64,000 nucleotides of DNA, taken from assembly GCF_040436345.1 (NCBI RefSeq), contig NC_133230.1, positions 20,780,197 to 20,844,196 of the forward strand, given 5' to 3'. The notes beneath the pieces were generated by a model. It saw nothing but the letters and a program-made list of their open reading frames with translations. It was not told where the DNA came from and made no database searches. This DNA is from Pagrus major (Eukaryota > Chordata > Actinopteri > Spariformes > Sparidae). Both the position numbers and the translations under genes were made by a program. Below, piece after piece: positions 26,501 through 39,100 of the stretch; position 1 is the first letter of the stretch; each line of letters starts with the position of its first letter.

Positions 26501-29500
26501 ATTTTAAGAGCACTTTGAAGTATCACATTAGAAAAGGTTGATTGAAACAGCAGAATTAGAACAAAATTATTTAAGTTTAGGCATTTTCCACTTAAGGACA
26601 GATGGAAACACCTTTTCCAATTTCTCGCGTTGTGTTCATTGCCTCATGTGACTGAGCAGAGGATGGAAGCGGGGGAGTGAGGAGTGAGAAGAGGAAAGAT
26701 GAAGAAGAAACACTTTGCACATCCTTGTTTGTCCATTCCAAACCAGCCGATGGAACTGTGCCTAATTTGCATCCTTTTTTTTTGCAGATTTTCAAAAGTT
26801 TGATTCAAATATGTTTGACAATTAGATGGAAACACGGCTAATGTGGAACCAACATCCAAAGATGTACTACAAAATGGACATTGATGTTGATCATTGTTGT
26901 GTGTGATTCTGGCTCACCTGAACCCTGGTCTGCATCGAGTCGTCAGGCATGCTGTGCTGAGACAGTTCCATCAGCTCCACAACTCTCTGCTCGAGCCGCT
27001 CCTTGGAGACCATGGCTTCAGTCAGGCTGCCGTGAAGGGTCTGGATCTCTTTGTTCTTGTTGTTCATCTCGGTCTCTGCTGCAAGCATCTGGCTGTGGAG
27101 CTCTGCGCCCACACAAACAGAAATTCAGTTGCTGAATGTAACCTGAAGATTCATTTTTGATGTAGGAGAAGTTAAAAAGGATTAAATGTTTAGTGTGATG
27201 TTATATTTGCTCACCTTGCTTTGAGGCCTGAAGTTTCTCTCTCTCAGCGTTGACATTATGGAGGAAATTCTGCAGTTCTTCCCAACGACGCTTAGCGTCC
27301 TGCAGTTGGGCCTGGGGATGGAGAGATGTATCTAATTTAGTGAGCACTTGTCCTCCCACACATTATACTAGAAAACAAGTGCTTATGAAATTTTATCAGG
27401 GGTGGCTTGAGTGGGAATCAAGATCCTACGCTTTGAAGTGTACAGCTACACTCCAACGGATAAGTTAACCACTGACATCCATCCATTTTCTTTCCTTTCA
27501 TGGTCAAAAGCACATAGCAGAAATGTACAAATTCCTTCACACCCATAGCAACCAATGTACTGTATATTGTTCCTTGGTGTATTTTACCAGCTATTCATAT
27601 CGACTTTGTTTGTAACATTTAATTGTGATTATTTAAAGCTGGGTTCAGGTTAGTGTGTTGTGATATGCCAGGGGACAACAATCAAATATGACGAAGGGAT
27701 TGGTTCATTTCAAATACTAAATGATTTTTGGTTTCAGTTTATGTTGAAATTCAAGCATTTTTTAAGTATTATAGTCAAATTCAAGCACATTCCTAACCTT
27801 AAAAGACTTAAAATTAAGGATTTTCAAAACCTTCAACCAGACTTTGTACAGATTCTGTATTGAGGCAACCTGCATTTCTACAAGCCTTGGATCCTCCAGT
27901 CTCTTCCATTTTATCTGGATCTGTCAAACTAAGTAAATACATAGTCCAAATGACATAACATCTTGTTGGCTCTCTTTCATTAATTCTTCTAGTCTGTGCA
28001 ATAAAGAAAAGCAGTTTTTCTGTCGAGAAAGACAGGAAAGGCTGATCTGTGTGCCTAGCAGGAAAAGTGTTGTTTAGACATAGTACAAAGCCCCAAAACA
28101 TTCCAGCTTCCAAAGCCAACACAATCCTCCCTCTCAGGTTCTATTTCCCACACCCCTCCCCAGGACTTCCACTACAACCTCCTCCCATTTCCCAGATAAC
28201 GCCACCACACCCACATAGCTCAGGTTTTGTACAGCTCAGTTAATTTTTGTCTCGGCTGGGGGAAACTGAAGCACAGGCTAAATAAACACATTGTGCATCT
28301 GGATTAGTGTACCTCCAGCTGGGACACGTTCTGCTTGTAGCTGACCTCCAGTGACTTCCTCTGGTGCTCCTCCTGCTGCAGCTTGCTGTTGTTGTCTGCC
28401 AGCTCTTTCATCAGGCCGGAGTACTCAGAACGCAGCTTGTTCAGCTCGGCAGAATTCCTATCGAGCACAAGCACAAATGAGTGATGGGAAAATGGTCGAC
28501 GAGGCATTATTGTGGAATGTTGAATTAAACTACAAATAGCCTGTTTGTTGCATTTCACACCGTGTATGTGAGCAGCATGGGCAGAAAGAAAAATTGTGGA
28601 TAATGTAGAGGCGCAAAGTTCTTAAATACAACTGCAATGTAAAGACAATGAGCTGAATTTCTAATATGAATTACATCAATAGGAGTGTCTGACCAAGCTG
28701 AGCTGCTGAGACATGTATGAAGCTCTAGAGAGTGTGACCAGAAGGGTTCTTTATTGTACGGCAACACTGACTTGCTCTCCATCTGGTTGGTGGCAGAGCT
28801 GACTGCGTCCCTCAGGATGCCGTTCTCCTGCTGCAGCCGAGTGATCTGGCTTTCCAGCTGCTCCCTCATCTGCTGGAACTACACAACAACAACAACAGGA
28901 TTCAGTCTCTGTGCAGCCTTGAGAAGATTGCCAAATGGTCTGGGTTCCTTCATGTTTATCGACAACATGGGAGTGTTGTAATAATACAACAAAATTGGAA
29001 ACAGAAAATTAATCTCTATGATTCTGCAAGAAATCAAAGCCCTCACCTTTATCTGCATGGTCTGGAGCTCCTGGTAGCTGCCCTGTGCTTTGGCCTGCAT
29101 GCCCCCCAGTTCTTTCTCCATGGCCGCACGTTGCTCTCTCATCACAGCCTCCACACGGCCTGTCTTTTGCTTCTCAACCTGTAGCTCCTGAAGCAGAGAA
29201 GCAAGAGGGCATATGAAGAAGAACAAAAAAATAACACATCATCAGTTATATAGTGTAATTCATTAACTCTGGAGTCTCAACCTGGCTGAGCTGTTTCACT
29301 TTGTCCTTTGCAATGGAGGCCTCCTCCTGCAGGGTTGTGAGAAGTCTCTCTCGTTCCTGTGCAGCTGGGTCAGGTCTGGCTGCAGACTGGAGGTGAGACA
29401 CATAATGTTAAAAAAGCAGGCATGGCAAGTCCAACTACAAATATCAGGTCTGTGCCAAATGCAAATAGTGTGAAATGTCACTTGTCAAGAACACCTCATT

Positions 29501-31077
29501 CAAATGTATCGTTTATTAATCCCTTACTTTCTGCCAGGCATCCAGAGCATTAGGGCTCTTCTCTCGGAGAAGAGCCATCACACTAACGGCCTCAGCTTCA
29601 GACAGAGCCAAGCTGGACAGACCAGACAGCAGCTCCTTCAGCTTCACCTCTGTGTTCTCTGTTAATATCACATCAGATAGGTGGCGTGATTATTAGGCTG
29701 AACAGTAGATATGCAAAAAGAAACCAAAGACTGGATCAGACTTGTTTTTCCCCATACCTTTGTCAGTCTCATTCTTCTGTTTCTTGCCACTTCCTTTGGA
29801 TGGTACATCATCGTTATGGGCTGCCTGGTGGTTGGCGGAGGCTGTCGAGTCAGCAAGAACATGGGCTTCATCTACTGGGGTTGAGAAAAAAATTGGTTGT
29901 GTACAAGGCAACAAGTTCAGGCTTCAGTTTGAGAACGTGAAGAAACGGAGATATAATCCTGGACCATTGTATCATCATTACCAGATTCTGTCTTCTGCTT
30001 CTTGGCCGAGTTCTTTTTCTTGCCACTGGTAGCAGGCGGGGCTGCGCCGTCCAAAACTTTGGTTTCAGCCACAATGGGAGCCTCCTTCTTGATTGGAGCC
30101 GGAGCCTGCTCGGCCTTAACCTCTGGCTGCTGGTCATCCACTGGAAAGAAAGTATACTGTCAAGCTCAGCAAGTCTGCCTTGAGACCGATGATAGAGGAT
30201 ATTCAATTATCATCACAGCTATTGGGCTAAACCTCTTGGCTAACTTTTCATCTCACATTTCTTTGCCAATTCTCACTACAGCTTACGATGAATTTATTCA
30301 ATGAAAGGGTTAGCACATTCCATTTTTTCCTAGAGAAACTAAGTGACAACCAATTGTAACTGGCTACTCACCAGGCTCTGCTTTTTGTTTCTTCTTCTCC
30401 TTCTTCTTCCCAGAGACCGGGGGCGGTGTCTGAGCCTGAACAGGAGCTTGAGAGGCCTGGACTTGGACCTGAACCTCAAGCTGGGGAGAGGGAGGGCTAG
30501 ATTGTTTGCTTGCTGCCAGAGGTGCCTCTGTCTTGCGGCTGACTGGCTTTGAGCCATTCACTTCTGGTTCTTCAGAAGGTGCTGTAGCTGCAGCTGCAGC
30601 AGCAGCGGCAGCGGCGGCAGCGGCAGCAGCAGCCTTGGCAGCTTTTTTCTCCTTCTTCTTTCTCTCCCTCAGACCCGCAGGGGCCTCCGATGACACTGAA
30701 AGAGGCACATAGGGGATAGGTGTTGGTGGAGAAGGATCTGGTGTAGCCACAGGTTCCTCCTCTACCTCCAGAGTTGAGCTGTTGGCACCATCAGCCACAT
30801 CAAAATCCCGAAGATCCTCTTCAGACTCTCCTCCGCCTCCGCCACCTCCGCCGCCTCCTCCACTTGCACTCTCCTTCTTCTTGCTCTTCTTCTTTTCGTT
30901 CTTCTTACGGGTGTCCGGCTTGGACGGCGGTAGCTTGAGGTCGCGTTTCTGCCTGGCCAGCACCTCATCATAGGAGGTTTCCTTCATGAAGAGCCAGAAG
31001 AAGAGGAACATGAGGGCAATGACCAGGGAAGGGGCCAGGATGAGCAGGTACTGAGAGTCGTAGATGTCCACCGCCAT
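17589..31077 (-). CDS. ktn1: Kinectin 1 (kinesin receptor, ER membrane coiled-coil protein)
   Basis: Kinectin is an integral ER membrane protein that anchors kinesin and helps organise ER sheets. Coding exons, 5' to 3': 30372-31077, 29982-30140, 29758-29874, 29528-29658, 29282-29386, 29047-29187, 28772-28878, 28313-28457, 27215-27311, 26918-27102, 26330-26398, 26209-26246, 26006-26096, 25614-25682, 25463-25500, 25241-25331, 24981-25049, 24847-24884, 24421-24511, 24208-24320, 24029-24125, 23625-23665, 23444-23534, 22583-22669, 20689-20778, 20504-20590, 20326-20415, 20144-20236, 19971-20039, 19768-19851, 19231-19314, 18092-18175, 17909-18004, 17709-17819, 17589-17618. Total 3834 nt, 1277 aa (human about 1357). 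Residues 10-31 form one membrane segment, followed by FWLFMKETSYDEVLARQKR, a Lys-rich linker with Gly11 (73-83) and Ala16 (149-164), then a long coiled coil. Human-like landmarks include SAELNKLR and LREKNW. The start and membrane segment distinguish it from the paralogue RRBP1. One donor appears to be GC (see findings). Confidence 0.96.
21785..22037. mobile_element. MITE with AAAGGGACAG termini
   Basis: The left end reads AAAGGGACAGCTTACCCCA and the right end is its inverse, TGGGGTGAACTGTCCCTTT. Length is about 253 bp, with an internal (TACAA)n run at about 21825-21850. It sits in the long ktn1 intron between coding exons 22583-22669 and 20689-20778. A second member of the family lies at 40532-40965 in msh4. 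It has no coding capacity. Confidence 0.75.
23444..26398 (-). repeat. ktn1: ktn1 repeated exon block (69/38/91-nt module)
   Basis: Thirteen consecutive coding exons here have lengths 69, 38, 91, 69, 38, 91, 69, 38, 91, 113, 97, 41 and 91 nt. Three exact copies of the 198-nt (66-residue) module are followed by two altered ones. Each 69-nt exon is phase 0 to 0, each 38-nt exon phase 0 to 2, and each 91-nt exon phase 2 to 0. The encoded peptides look alike from copy to copy (for example AEIQNLQAQISDQ beside LQAQNESMQAQISAQ, and VEGLLEKGL beside MEESLQAAQ). This fits internal duplication of exon groups in the coiled-coil rod. Confidence 0.85.
30593..30655 (-). repeat. ktn1: Polyalanine-coding tract in ktn1
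   Basis: Mixed GCT, GCC and GCA codons encode 16 consecutive alanines after an AAK lead-in, within the first coding exon (residues 149-164). Mixed codon use suggests the tract is not a fresh slippage product of one trinucleotide. A Gly11 tract, encoded around 30828-30862, lies upstream in the same exon. Confidence 0.85.
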
Positions 31078-34000
31078 TCTGAAAAGACGGAAGGAAAGGA
31101 GGATAAAAGACGTTTGTTTAGGCCACTTAGTCGCATAAACAGTTAAAACGCAGACCTGCTCCTTTGCACTACATGAATCTGCCAATATCTTCCACAGACT
31201 GTATGTGTGACATTATCCTAACAGAATTCAACCAACAAAGGCAACTGGCAAATGCTGCAAAGGAGGTGTTAGTACATCAATAGTGTTGAGAGGGTGCTAG
31301 TGAGAGGGCTCTTACTGACACCCTGCCCTCTCAGTGATATGATCCAATTAGATAACACTACCCCAGCTACACAGCTTAACATCGTCCCTACCTTCACACA
31401 CAGAGAATAAAGTGTATCCAGTCTGCTAGCCCTATCCACTTGAAAACATGTCTTGGTAAGCAAAGTTATCAGAGGAGAATTAAAGCCACCAACTTCACTC
31501 ACATCGGTTTAAAAGGGGATAAAAGAGGTTGAGAACATCAGAAGACAACTGCACTAAAAAAAAGATGGCTCACTGTCTCATTTAGTCACTTCCCTCCTTC
31601 AGCCCCCACAAGGACGACATGGTATTCACAACTCATATCAGGATGGATTTGCAAGAGGCAAAAATACACCCACATGCAAGTGTCACCCGCCGAGGTCTGC
31701 TGCAGCTGCAGTTTGGCCCCTGCCTCCCTGTTTGAAGCCAGGGGAGAAGAGGTTCCTCCTCAATCGCAGGCAAAGTTTACAGAGTCAAGAGGTCCTGAGA
31801 CTTCATCAGTTTAGCATCTGCCAAAGATATTCTTAGGAACAATGTGTTGTCTCCTCAAGGCTACGCACTGAGAATGAACTGGGGTGGAAACGCAAATAAA
31901 GCAGTAATAATTTGAGACATAAGACATCTTATGGCTCAGCAGAAGGACGTCACTAAAACCAAACCAATAAAGCACTATTGTCATTTCTTGGCATAAATGA
32001 CACATACGTCACACTGGTAAGATGGGGCGTCATCAACAGTTAGTCATAGAGTTTGCACATATAAATTTCTATGAATCCAGTTTCTCACCCAAATGCTTAA
32101 AGTAGACAAAATGTTTCAACACTCAATTTCCTAGATGACATGCTTGATGTGACAATCCATGAGGTGGTGCTGCAACACTTTTCAAACACTGGTGGGTATG
32201 GCTTGCAAACCAACACACATAATTGTCTTCTTTTGCAAACTCAACGCACAAATAACATCTGTTTTGTTAGGCCTTGGGTGACGACAGTAGCATTGTGTTG
32301 TCAACAGACAGCGAGTGACCTGACGTGCAGCACAATCCCAAGATCCGTGGCAGTAATACAGCGTAGGAGTCAGCATCGTAGAGCAGACCTCTTTAGTAAT
32401 TTGGATTAAGCAGATTACCCATGATAATACATTTAAGAATAACTTTCCACAGCAAGGCTTCCTGAGGACTGACAGGCTTAGTCCTATAGTGTAATGTTGA
32501 CCCTGTTTCTCTCGCACCTCGAAGACCTCTCATTAAATCTACCAAAACAGACAAATATATGACAAGTCTGTTATAATGTTTAATACTTGACTTATCTTAT
32601 TGTGAACAAATTATTTTCCATTTCAAGCTCCAAGCTTTTCCTCCAAGCAAAAACTCAACACTTATTATATAACATTTCTGAACAGTTTTCATTATATAAC
32701 ATTTTTTTTAAAGAGTTCTGACCCTGTCCAATAGACCTGATCTTACAAGTTGACGAGGAATGTTTTCCTTATACATTCCTCGGATGCGTTTGCATGGCAT
32801 CTGTTTCAAAGAGCAAGCATTCCTCTAGACTTGATAGGCTGCAGCCGAGGACAAACTCAGAACAAATACATTTTAGAAACGGCTGTTGGATTAGAGAGCA
32901 CTGTGCAAACTCAGTGTAGAGTCAAAACCAATACCATGCTTTAAACAAATTAGCTTGTCCTTAAGAGTACGTTATTCTCTATTTGTCTGCTCTATACAGT
33001 TTTCTCACTTGACCTCATTAGAAGATGTGTCCTTCTTAACAGCAACATATCAGTACAGAAACCACAAAAGGCTAATAAGCAGCATGCAAAGACCAAAAAA
33101 TGACTTTCAGTGGCCTAGAGATGTTGACTGGACATGCAGTAGGTTGACCAAATAAGACCCCCAACACAAAGAAGCCATAGTACAGTATGTACTATATAAA
33201 CACTATGGATGTAATGGGGTTTAACTCCTACCTTTCAGTGGCTACTAAATCAGATTTTTTGTTTTTACGTCACATTCGATTCATGTTCCAGGAAACTCCC
33301 ATGTCAGAAAAAAAGAAAACTGTGAAATAACCCTCAAAGCAACATTGCTTCTATGGGTGGAGTAAGTTGTGTGAAAGTTTAAAGCCTGCTCGCTTGCTTT
33401 CTTTCTTTCAGTCCCAGGCCTCAGAGAGGAAGGTGCATGAGTTTCCTTGTGCAGCCTGAGCCTTGTCCCAGCATCAAAATGAGCCCGGAGGACAAAGCCC
33501 TCTCGGGCGGTTGGCTCCCCGGAATCTAGCCACTTGGCTGGCCAGGCCTCCTGATTTGGCAGGCCCCGACAGAGAGGGAACTCCTGATAACTATCAGGCC
33601 CAAAAAGCAGCCAGACAGCACTTGAAAACCAGGCCATGAAGCACTCTGCACGTAACACCTTTAAGATGGCAAAAAAAAGCATAGAAACTTCGAGCTATTC
33701 AAGCGGACAATTTCTACACAGTATATACTACACATCAACCACAAGTGCAATTAACAACATAAAAAAACAAACGTTGTCTTGTCTCCAAATTAGTCTAAGA
33801 TGGTGCTAAGTGTTTGGCAAAATGGCTGAAAATGTTATCATGATACCAATTTTTATATCAGATGAGAATATTGTTTATAACCAACTTTATGAGCTCCGGA
33901 AGTCCAAAGTTTACTCAACATTCAGCCGTGAAACAAAGTGATTTCAGGAAGAATTTCACACACAAACTAAGAGAAAGAGACGCTGTAAGAGCTAAACTGG

Positions 34001-35494
34001 CAGTCGCTCCAACACCTTGTATTAATACTGGGACAACTTTCAGTTTATGAAATGACTTGTACTCTCTAATGACAGTACCTTTTAGCCAGCCAGTTTTCAA
34101 AATTGAAGGTAATTACCATAGACTGGTAATTCAAAAATATTCTAGTTATATTTATGACACTTGGAAGGTTGTTCTGTTTGAATAGTTAAGCTCCAAGGAT
34201 AACAAAATGATAATTCACAATTATCAGACAGCATTGCAGCAATAAACAGAAAGTAGCCAGAAAGTAGGGCAACGAGTTATAAACATTGGCAGATAGATAA
34301 CAAAAAGTAAATTAGTCCTCTGATCTTCCTGGTCAGGGTGTAACAAGGAAACTTGAGAGCATGGTGCATATTGAATCAAGTTAAACCAAGACACCCTAGA
34401 TAAAAGCTTATCTACATATAGACCTCAAGGGAAATTGGCAAAGATGCCACCAGGACAGAACTGACACCATGCCACAAGAGACAGGAGAGGCTGAGGAATA
34501 CATTTATTGATTCTTAGCCAAAATGTCTCAAGTATGGCCAATGACAGATATACATTGGTATATCTTTAGTCAACACCTCATTGCATTGTTGCCAAGTGTC
34601 GTTTATTTTATATAGGCTACCAGAAATAAGTAAATAATACACCCCTCGTCTTGGGTTAAGGTTGGGAACATGGTGAAGTCCACCTCACCGTTCAACAAGG
34701 GCACGTCACTATATGGTTGAGTACCAAATGTCCCAGCATGCTAGGTCATGTCTGATCGTCGGCCTTGTGCATGCTACTGAACCAAGATACGTAATGGCAG
34801 CTGTTCTTACACCCACAAAAGCCAGCAATCAAAGAAAAAGCAGAAGTAATTTGACATAGGCGTCAATGGCCTTTGCTAACTTAGCCCAGCTTGCTAGCTC
34901 ATAAGTCACACGTTATAGTCAAATGAACCATAAAAGAGAAAGAGGAGGCTCATATGTCGACGTCCGGCTCACTCCACCAACACGACGAGCAAACGTGGGT
35001 TGATTTTAACAGGGGAGGCTCAATAGCGACCTGACGATCGCTACAACTAGTTGGTAGTTAAATGCCTACAGGAAAAGGCTTGTCGCCACTTAAGTTGGAG
35101 TGGCTAGAGCTCAGCAATATGAATGAGCTAGCTAACATAAAAGCTAGCCAACTAACGTGAGTCAGGTACCCACGTTAGCCGGCCAGTCCAATTTTAAGTA
35201 GAGAGAAAGAAAATGTACCACAGATGTAGCAACACTTAAGTTAGTTTCTCTTTCTCAAACACTGGGCCAGTCTGGAGGCGTGGACATCTGCCTCCACGGG
35301 CCTCGTCTCGCTGCTGACCCAGCCTCCCTCTCTCCTGAAATCTCTGACCCGGTCTGCTGCTTCATTCTGCCGTTCAAGTCCTCGGGGCCGGCGCTAGGCC
35401 TGGGTAAAGAGCTTAGCTGCGCTAAGACCGGAATGAGCGGCTTTTTGACGCGAAATAAACAACATATCGCCGAGAACAGCGGCTCAAGACATAC
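31078..35494. other. ktn1 intron 1 (5' UTR intron), no coding gene seen
   Basis: A strong acceptor (pyrimidine-rich tract ending in CAG) lies directly before the ktn1 start codon, so the first coding exon begins at 31078 and an upstream non-coding exon is required. The intron is about 4.4 kb. A GC-richer patch at about 33360-33660 supports a 133-codon minus-strand frame with no recognisable domain. GCTAGC and GCTAAC motifs cluster at 34870-35185. Confidence 0.6.
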
Positions 35495-35720
35495 CTGTAG
35501 CTTCAGTGTGCTGCTCCCTTAGCAAGTGGTGAAATGGCGTTGTTCTGCGTTGACTCTGGCAGACTCCTGACTTCCCGGGGCAGCTCCTCCAGCCTGGCTT
35601 TCTTCTGCGCTATCCGTCAGACTATCTCCTGTTTCTGGTTCGCGGGGGCGGGTCATAGGCAGGCTGCTGGTGAACGCTTGTTTTCCGACTCGGGACATAC
35701 CGTCTGGAGATGCTTTTATG
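35495..35720 (-). promoter_or_regulatory. ktn1: Inferred non-coding first exon and promoter of ktn1
   Basis: On the minus strand a good splice donor (GCTACAG followed by GTATGT) ends at 35495 in a CpG-rich stretch (35260-35720). It pairs naturally with the acceptor at 31079-31080. The upstream limit is a guess. This places the ktn1 start only about 200-250 bases beyond the msh4 poly(A) signal. Confidence 0.5.
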
Positions 35721-35937
35721 TAAGGCATGACAAGAGATAGCCCCGCCTTTTCGAGACAGCCATGCAATATAAACTGAATGATCGACAAAAGCAAAGAGGG
35801 GAGTGGTCATTGCACTTCCCCCAAGTCCATAAGACACATGAGTACAAAAAGTACTTTCATACAGTATTTCTAGTACTAAACATTTCTATAAGGAATCCCA
35901 GTATATCTGTAGTGTCTCCTTACCTAACCACATTACT

Positions 35938-35943
35938 TTTATT
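35938..35943 (-). terminator. msh4: Candidate msh4 poly(A) signal
   Basis: TTTATT on the plus strand (AATAAA on the minus strand) lies about 230 bases beyond the msh4 stop codon. This gives a compact 3' UTR that ends just upstream of the ktn1 promoter. Confidence 0.55.
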
Positions 35944-36171
35944 CTAATCTCTTATGACCTCAGGACATTCTCAAACATATATTGCTATAATATTTTACAC
36001 TTCAAAAACTAACATGCAATATTATGTTACTTTTGGTATGGTCAAAAAGCAAACCATAACCACTGGAATTCAAATAAATCCTTTTAGCATCAAATGAGCT
36101 AAACTATAAACACCGTCTGCCTAGACGCTGATAGTGTATCACTGCCCCTCCCCACTGTAAGGCTGAGTCAG

Positions 36172-39100
36172 TCATTCTTCCTCTGTGTCAACGGACGCTG
36201 GCTGCCCTGCTGCCAGCAGCTCTGTCTCAAACTGCTTCTTCAGGCCCTTCAGATACATGCGCAAGCTGTCGGGGTCCAGTCTGGAGTTCCTGGCTGTCTG
36301 CAGGAGGCGGTTAGCCAGGTGGTACACAGCTCTCTGCCTCTGCGTTTCCGGATCACTGTGATGTTTGGCCTAGAGCGATAATAAACCACACCATGGGTCT
36401 TGTCTCTTTATCCAGCACTACTCTGATATAAACCAGGATTATATATGGGACAAAACAATATTTGTGCTCTGTCATGACAGGCCACATTACAGCATTTGAG
36501 TCTCTAGGGGTCTAATATTGGTTTCTTGTAAAACAAAAGCTTGTTTTGCTTCAAATTGCTGTAAGGTACACTGGTTACGGCATCAAAGACAGCTGGACAA
36601 AAGGCAAAATCAGATCTTTATGAACCATACCAAAAGCTGCTGGCTAACTTTGGAGGCAATTGTCTTTGCCTCTTGGATTATGCTTGAAGGCAGTGCCGTC
36701 ATTTCCGCTGCTCTCAGACCTAGAAGAGCAAAAACAAGCTCTGTAACCATTTCATTCTAACAGAATTGTACTTGGACGTCACTGACTCCATACCATAGTG
36801 TCTTTCCTCAGAGCAGCCTCGATTCAGCAAGTACGTATACACCACGCTCTCAGCACTGGTGTCACCACTGCGCGTGTGCTGAACCTCCATGTGCTGGTTC
36901 TCCACGTTGGGATAAAGAGACTCCAGTTGGCACAGCTCAAGAAAGTGTGTGGCAAACAGGGTGAACGCCTGCAAACAGCATGGAGCAACACACACCTTAA
37001 AGATTAAAACACTGGAAATCATGCGCTATTGCTTTATTTATTTTATTATTTTACTGTTGACAAAAGAGGTGTACCACGACAGATAATAGCAAATTAAATG
37101 ATTAGCATTAAGAACAAGAATGTGATTTATCTGGTTTTTATTTACAAAGGTGCAGCAGTGCAGGACTGTATGGAGACGTACTCTACCTTAAGGCTAAGGA
37201 GCAACTCGCAAACAGAGTGACAGATGCCGATCCCCTCCTCAGCACTGGTACCACGCCCCAATTCATCTATGATGATCAGGGACCTGTCACTCACGTTGTG
37301 GATTATGTAAGAGATCTTCAGGGGAGGAAATATGCAGTCAGTGATGACTAAATGATTGTTCACGATCGTAAATGTAATTAAAGAATGTGAGCAACCCAGA
37401 AGTACACACCTCCTTCATTTCCAACATGAAGGTGGAAGAGTTGGTTTCAAAATCATCATCCACACCGATTCTGGTGAAAATCTGATCGGCGACACGGAAT
37501 GAGGCATACTCAGCAGGGACAAAAGAGCCTGGAATGATAATGCAAAGGTTTCACTCAAAAATGATGTCACGTAAGAGCATAGCACTGCACAGCTTTGCAC
37601 TACAAATTCTAGGGTTCCCACACCTTCTTAAACATCAAATTCAAGGACTCTCTTCTTGCACAAAACATCCATATGAATTCAAACACTTTCAGTGACTACT
37701 AATGTCTATTTTCAAAAACTTTGAAGGATTTCAAGGAGCCACGCAAACCCTGAAATTCATGTGAGCCTGACAGGTTTGTCACTGACCTATCTGAGCCATG
37801 ATCTGACACAGCGCCACCTGTTTGAGGTAGGTGGATTTGCCGCTCATGTTGGGTCCAGTGATGATGACAAAGTTGCTGCCCTCAGAGATGTAGCTATTGT
37901 TCGACACAGGCTGCTGTCCAGCCATTCGCTCCAGAATGGGGTGACGACCCTGCTTGATGGCCAGAGTGTCTGTGAACTCTGGGCGCACTGGCAGACACAG
38001 CAGAAAAAAAAGCAACAATCGTAAATAACTCAGTTTGATGGTATTTTGTTTATATAATAACTCTCATGTAGTTCCATGAGATGATGCATTCAAGTACAGC
38101 TATATTGAATGAGTATTTGCCATTTTCCTTACAAACCTGTATAGCAAGTTATTGTGATTCAGTGATTACTTATGCATGCATGTATATGTCATATCGAAAG
38201 AGTTATGGTGTCACCTTATTTAAATTCTGACATAATGAATTGCTGGTTGGTTAACTGAATGGTGTGTCACAATATAATAAAAAATGGATTTCTGAGAGAG
38301 GTGTGTGCAGTGGTTACAGCCAGCTAGCTCCTCTGCTGGGCAGATTTGCCTCAGTAAATACAGCACACCAGTGCACACTTATGTAACAGGGGTAATTTGA
38401 GTACAAGCTGGCTGGGATGGAAGGGGGCAGGCACTCAGCACATGTCTATGGAGATACGCTTTCAGACAGCTGAGGGCCAGCGCTCACCACCCACGTGGCT
38501 GACGGGACTGGTGCTGCCCACGACCCTCTCAAAAAAAAAGAACTGAGGCCAGCAGAGCTGCCGGCTCTGTAGAGCTGTTTCTGGCTGTCATGTGTGACTT
38601 TGGCTGGGTGCTGCCTCATGTGCATACAGTACTCCCTCAGACAACATCAGACTTCTTCCAGGTTGATTTGACAGTTTGATTGACGCGAGACTAGACATTG
38701 ACAGTGATTCATACTCACCATAGTCTGAGATGGTGCAGGCTTTGGCCAGTGAGAGCAGCATGTCCAGCATAGATACAGCATCAGAGAGCTTGTAAAGGCA
38801 GTGAATGTGCTCGTGGACAGTGCTCAGCAGTTGACATATCACCCTGTATGGAGACAGGTTAGATGCTGCATGGACAAAGCACTGAGGGAAAATAACAGCT
38901 AACAAACAGCACCCTCTAGTGGACGCAAATTAGTAAAATAAAATAATCTGATCTAATTCATCTGTTAATTAGATGAAAACTAGCTTAGATAGAGAAATAT
39001 ACAATGTTGCAGTGCCCCCTTTTAATGAATAAGTTGACTAATTGGCTGTCAAGGTCTTTGTCAGCTAAGAAAATCTTTTTTAGCTTTTTATCTTGGGATT

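Noticed and set aside
30593-30655. Possible disease-type CAG trinucleotide expansion in ktn1
   Set aside because: The codons are mixed GCT/GCC/GCA in the alanine frame, not a pure CAG run, so it is described as a polyalanine tract only.
33281-33682. 133-codon minus-strand frame in ktn1 intron 1
   Set aside because: Low-complexity, non-homologous translation with no exon boundaries; probably a chance frame in a GC-richer patch.
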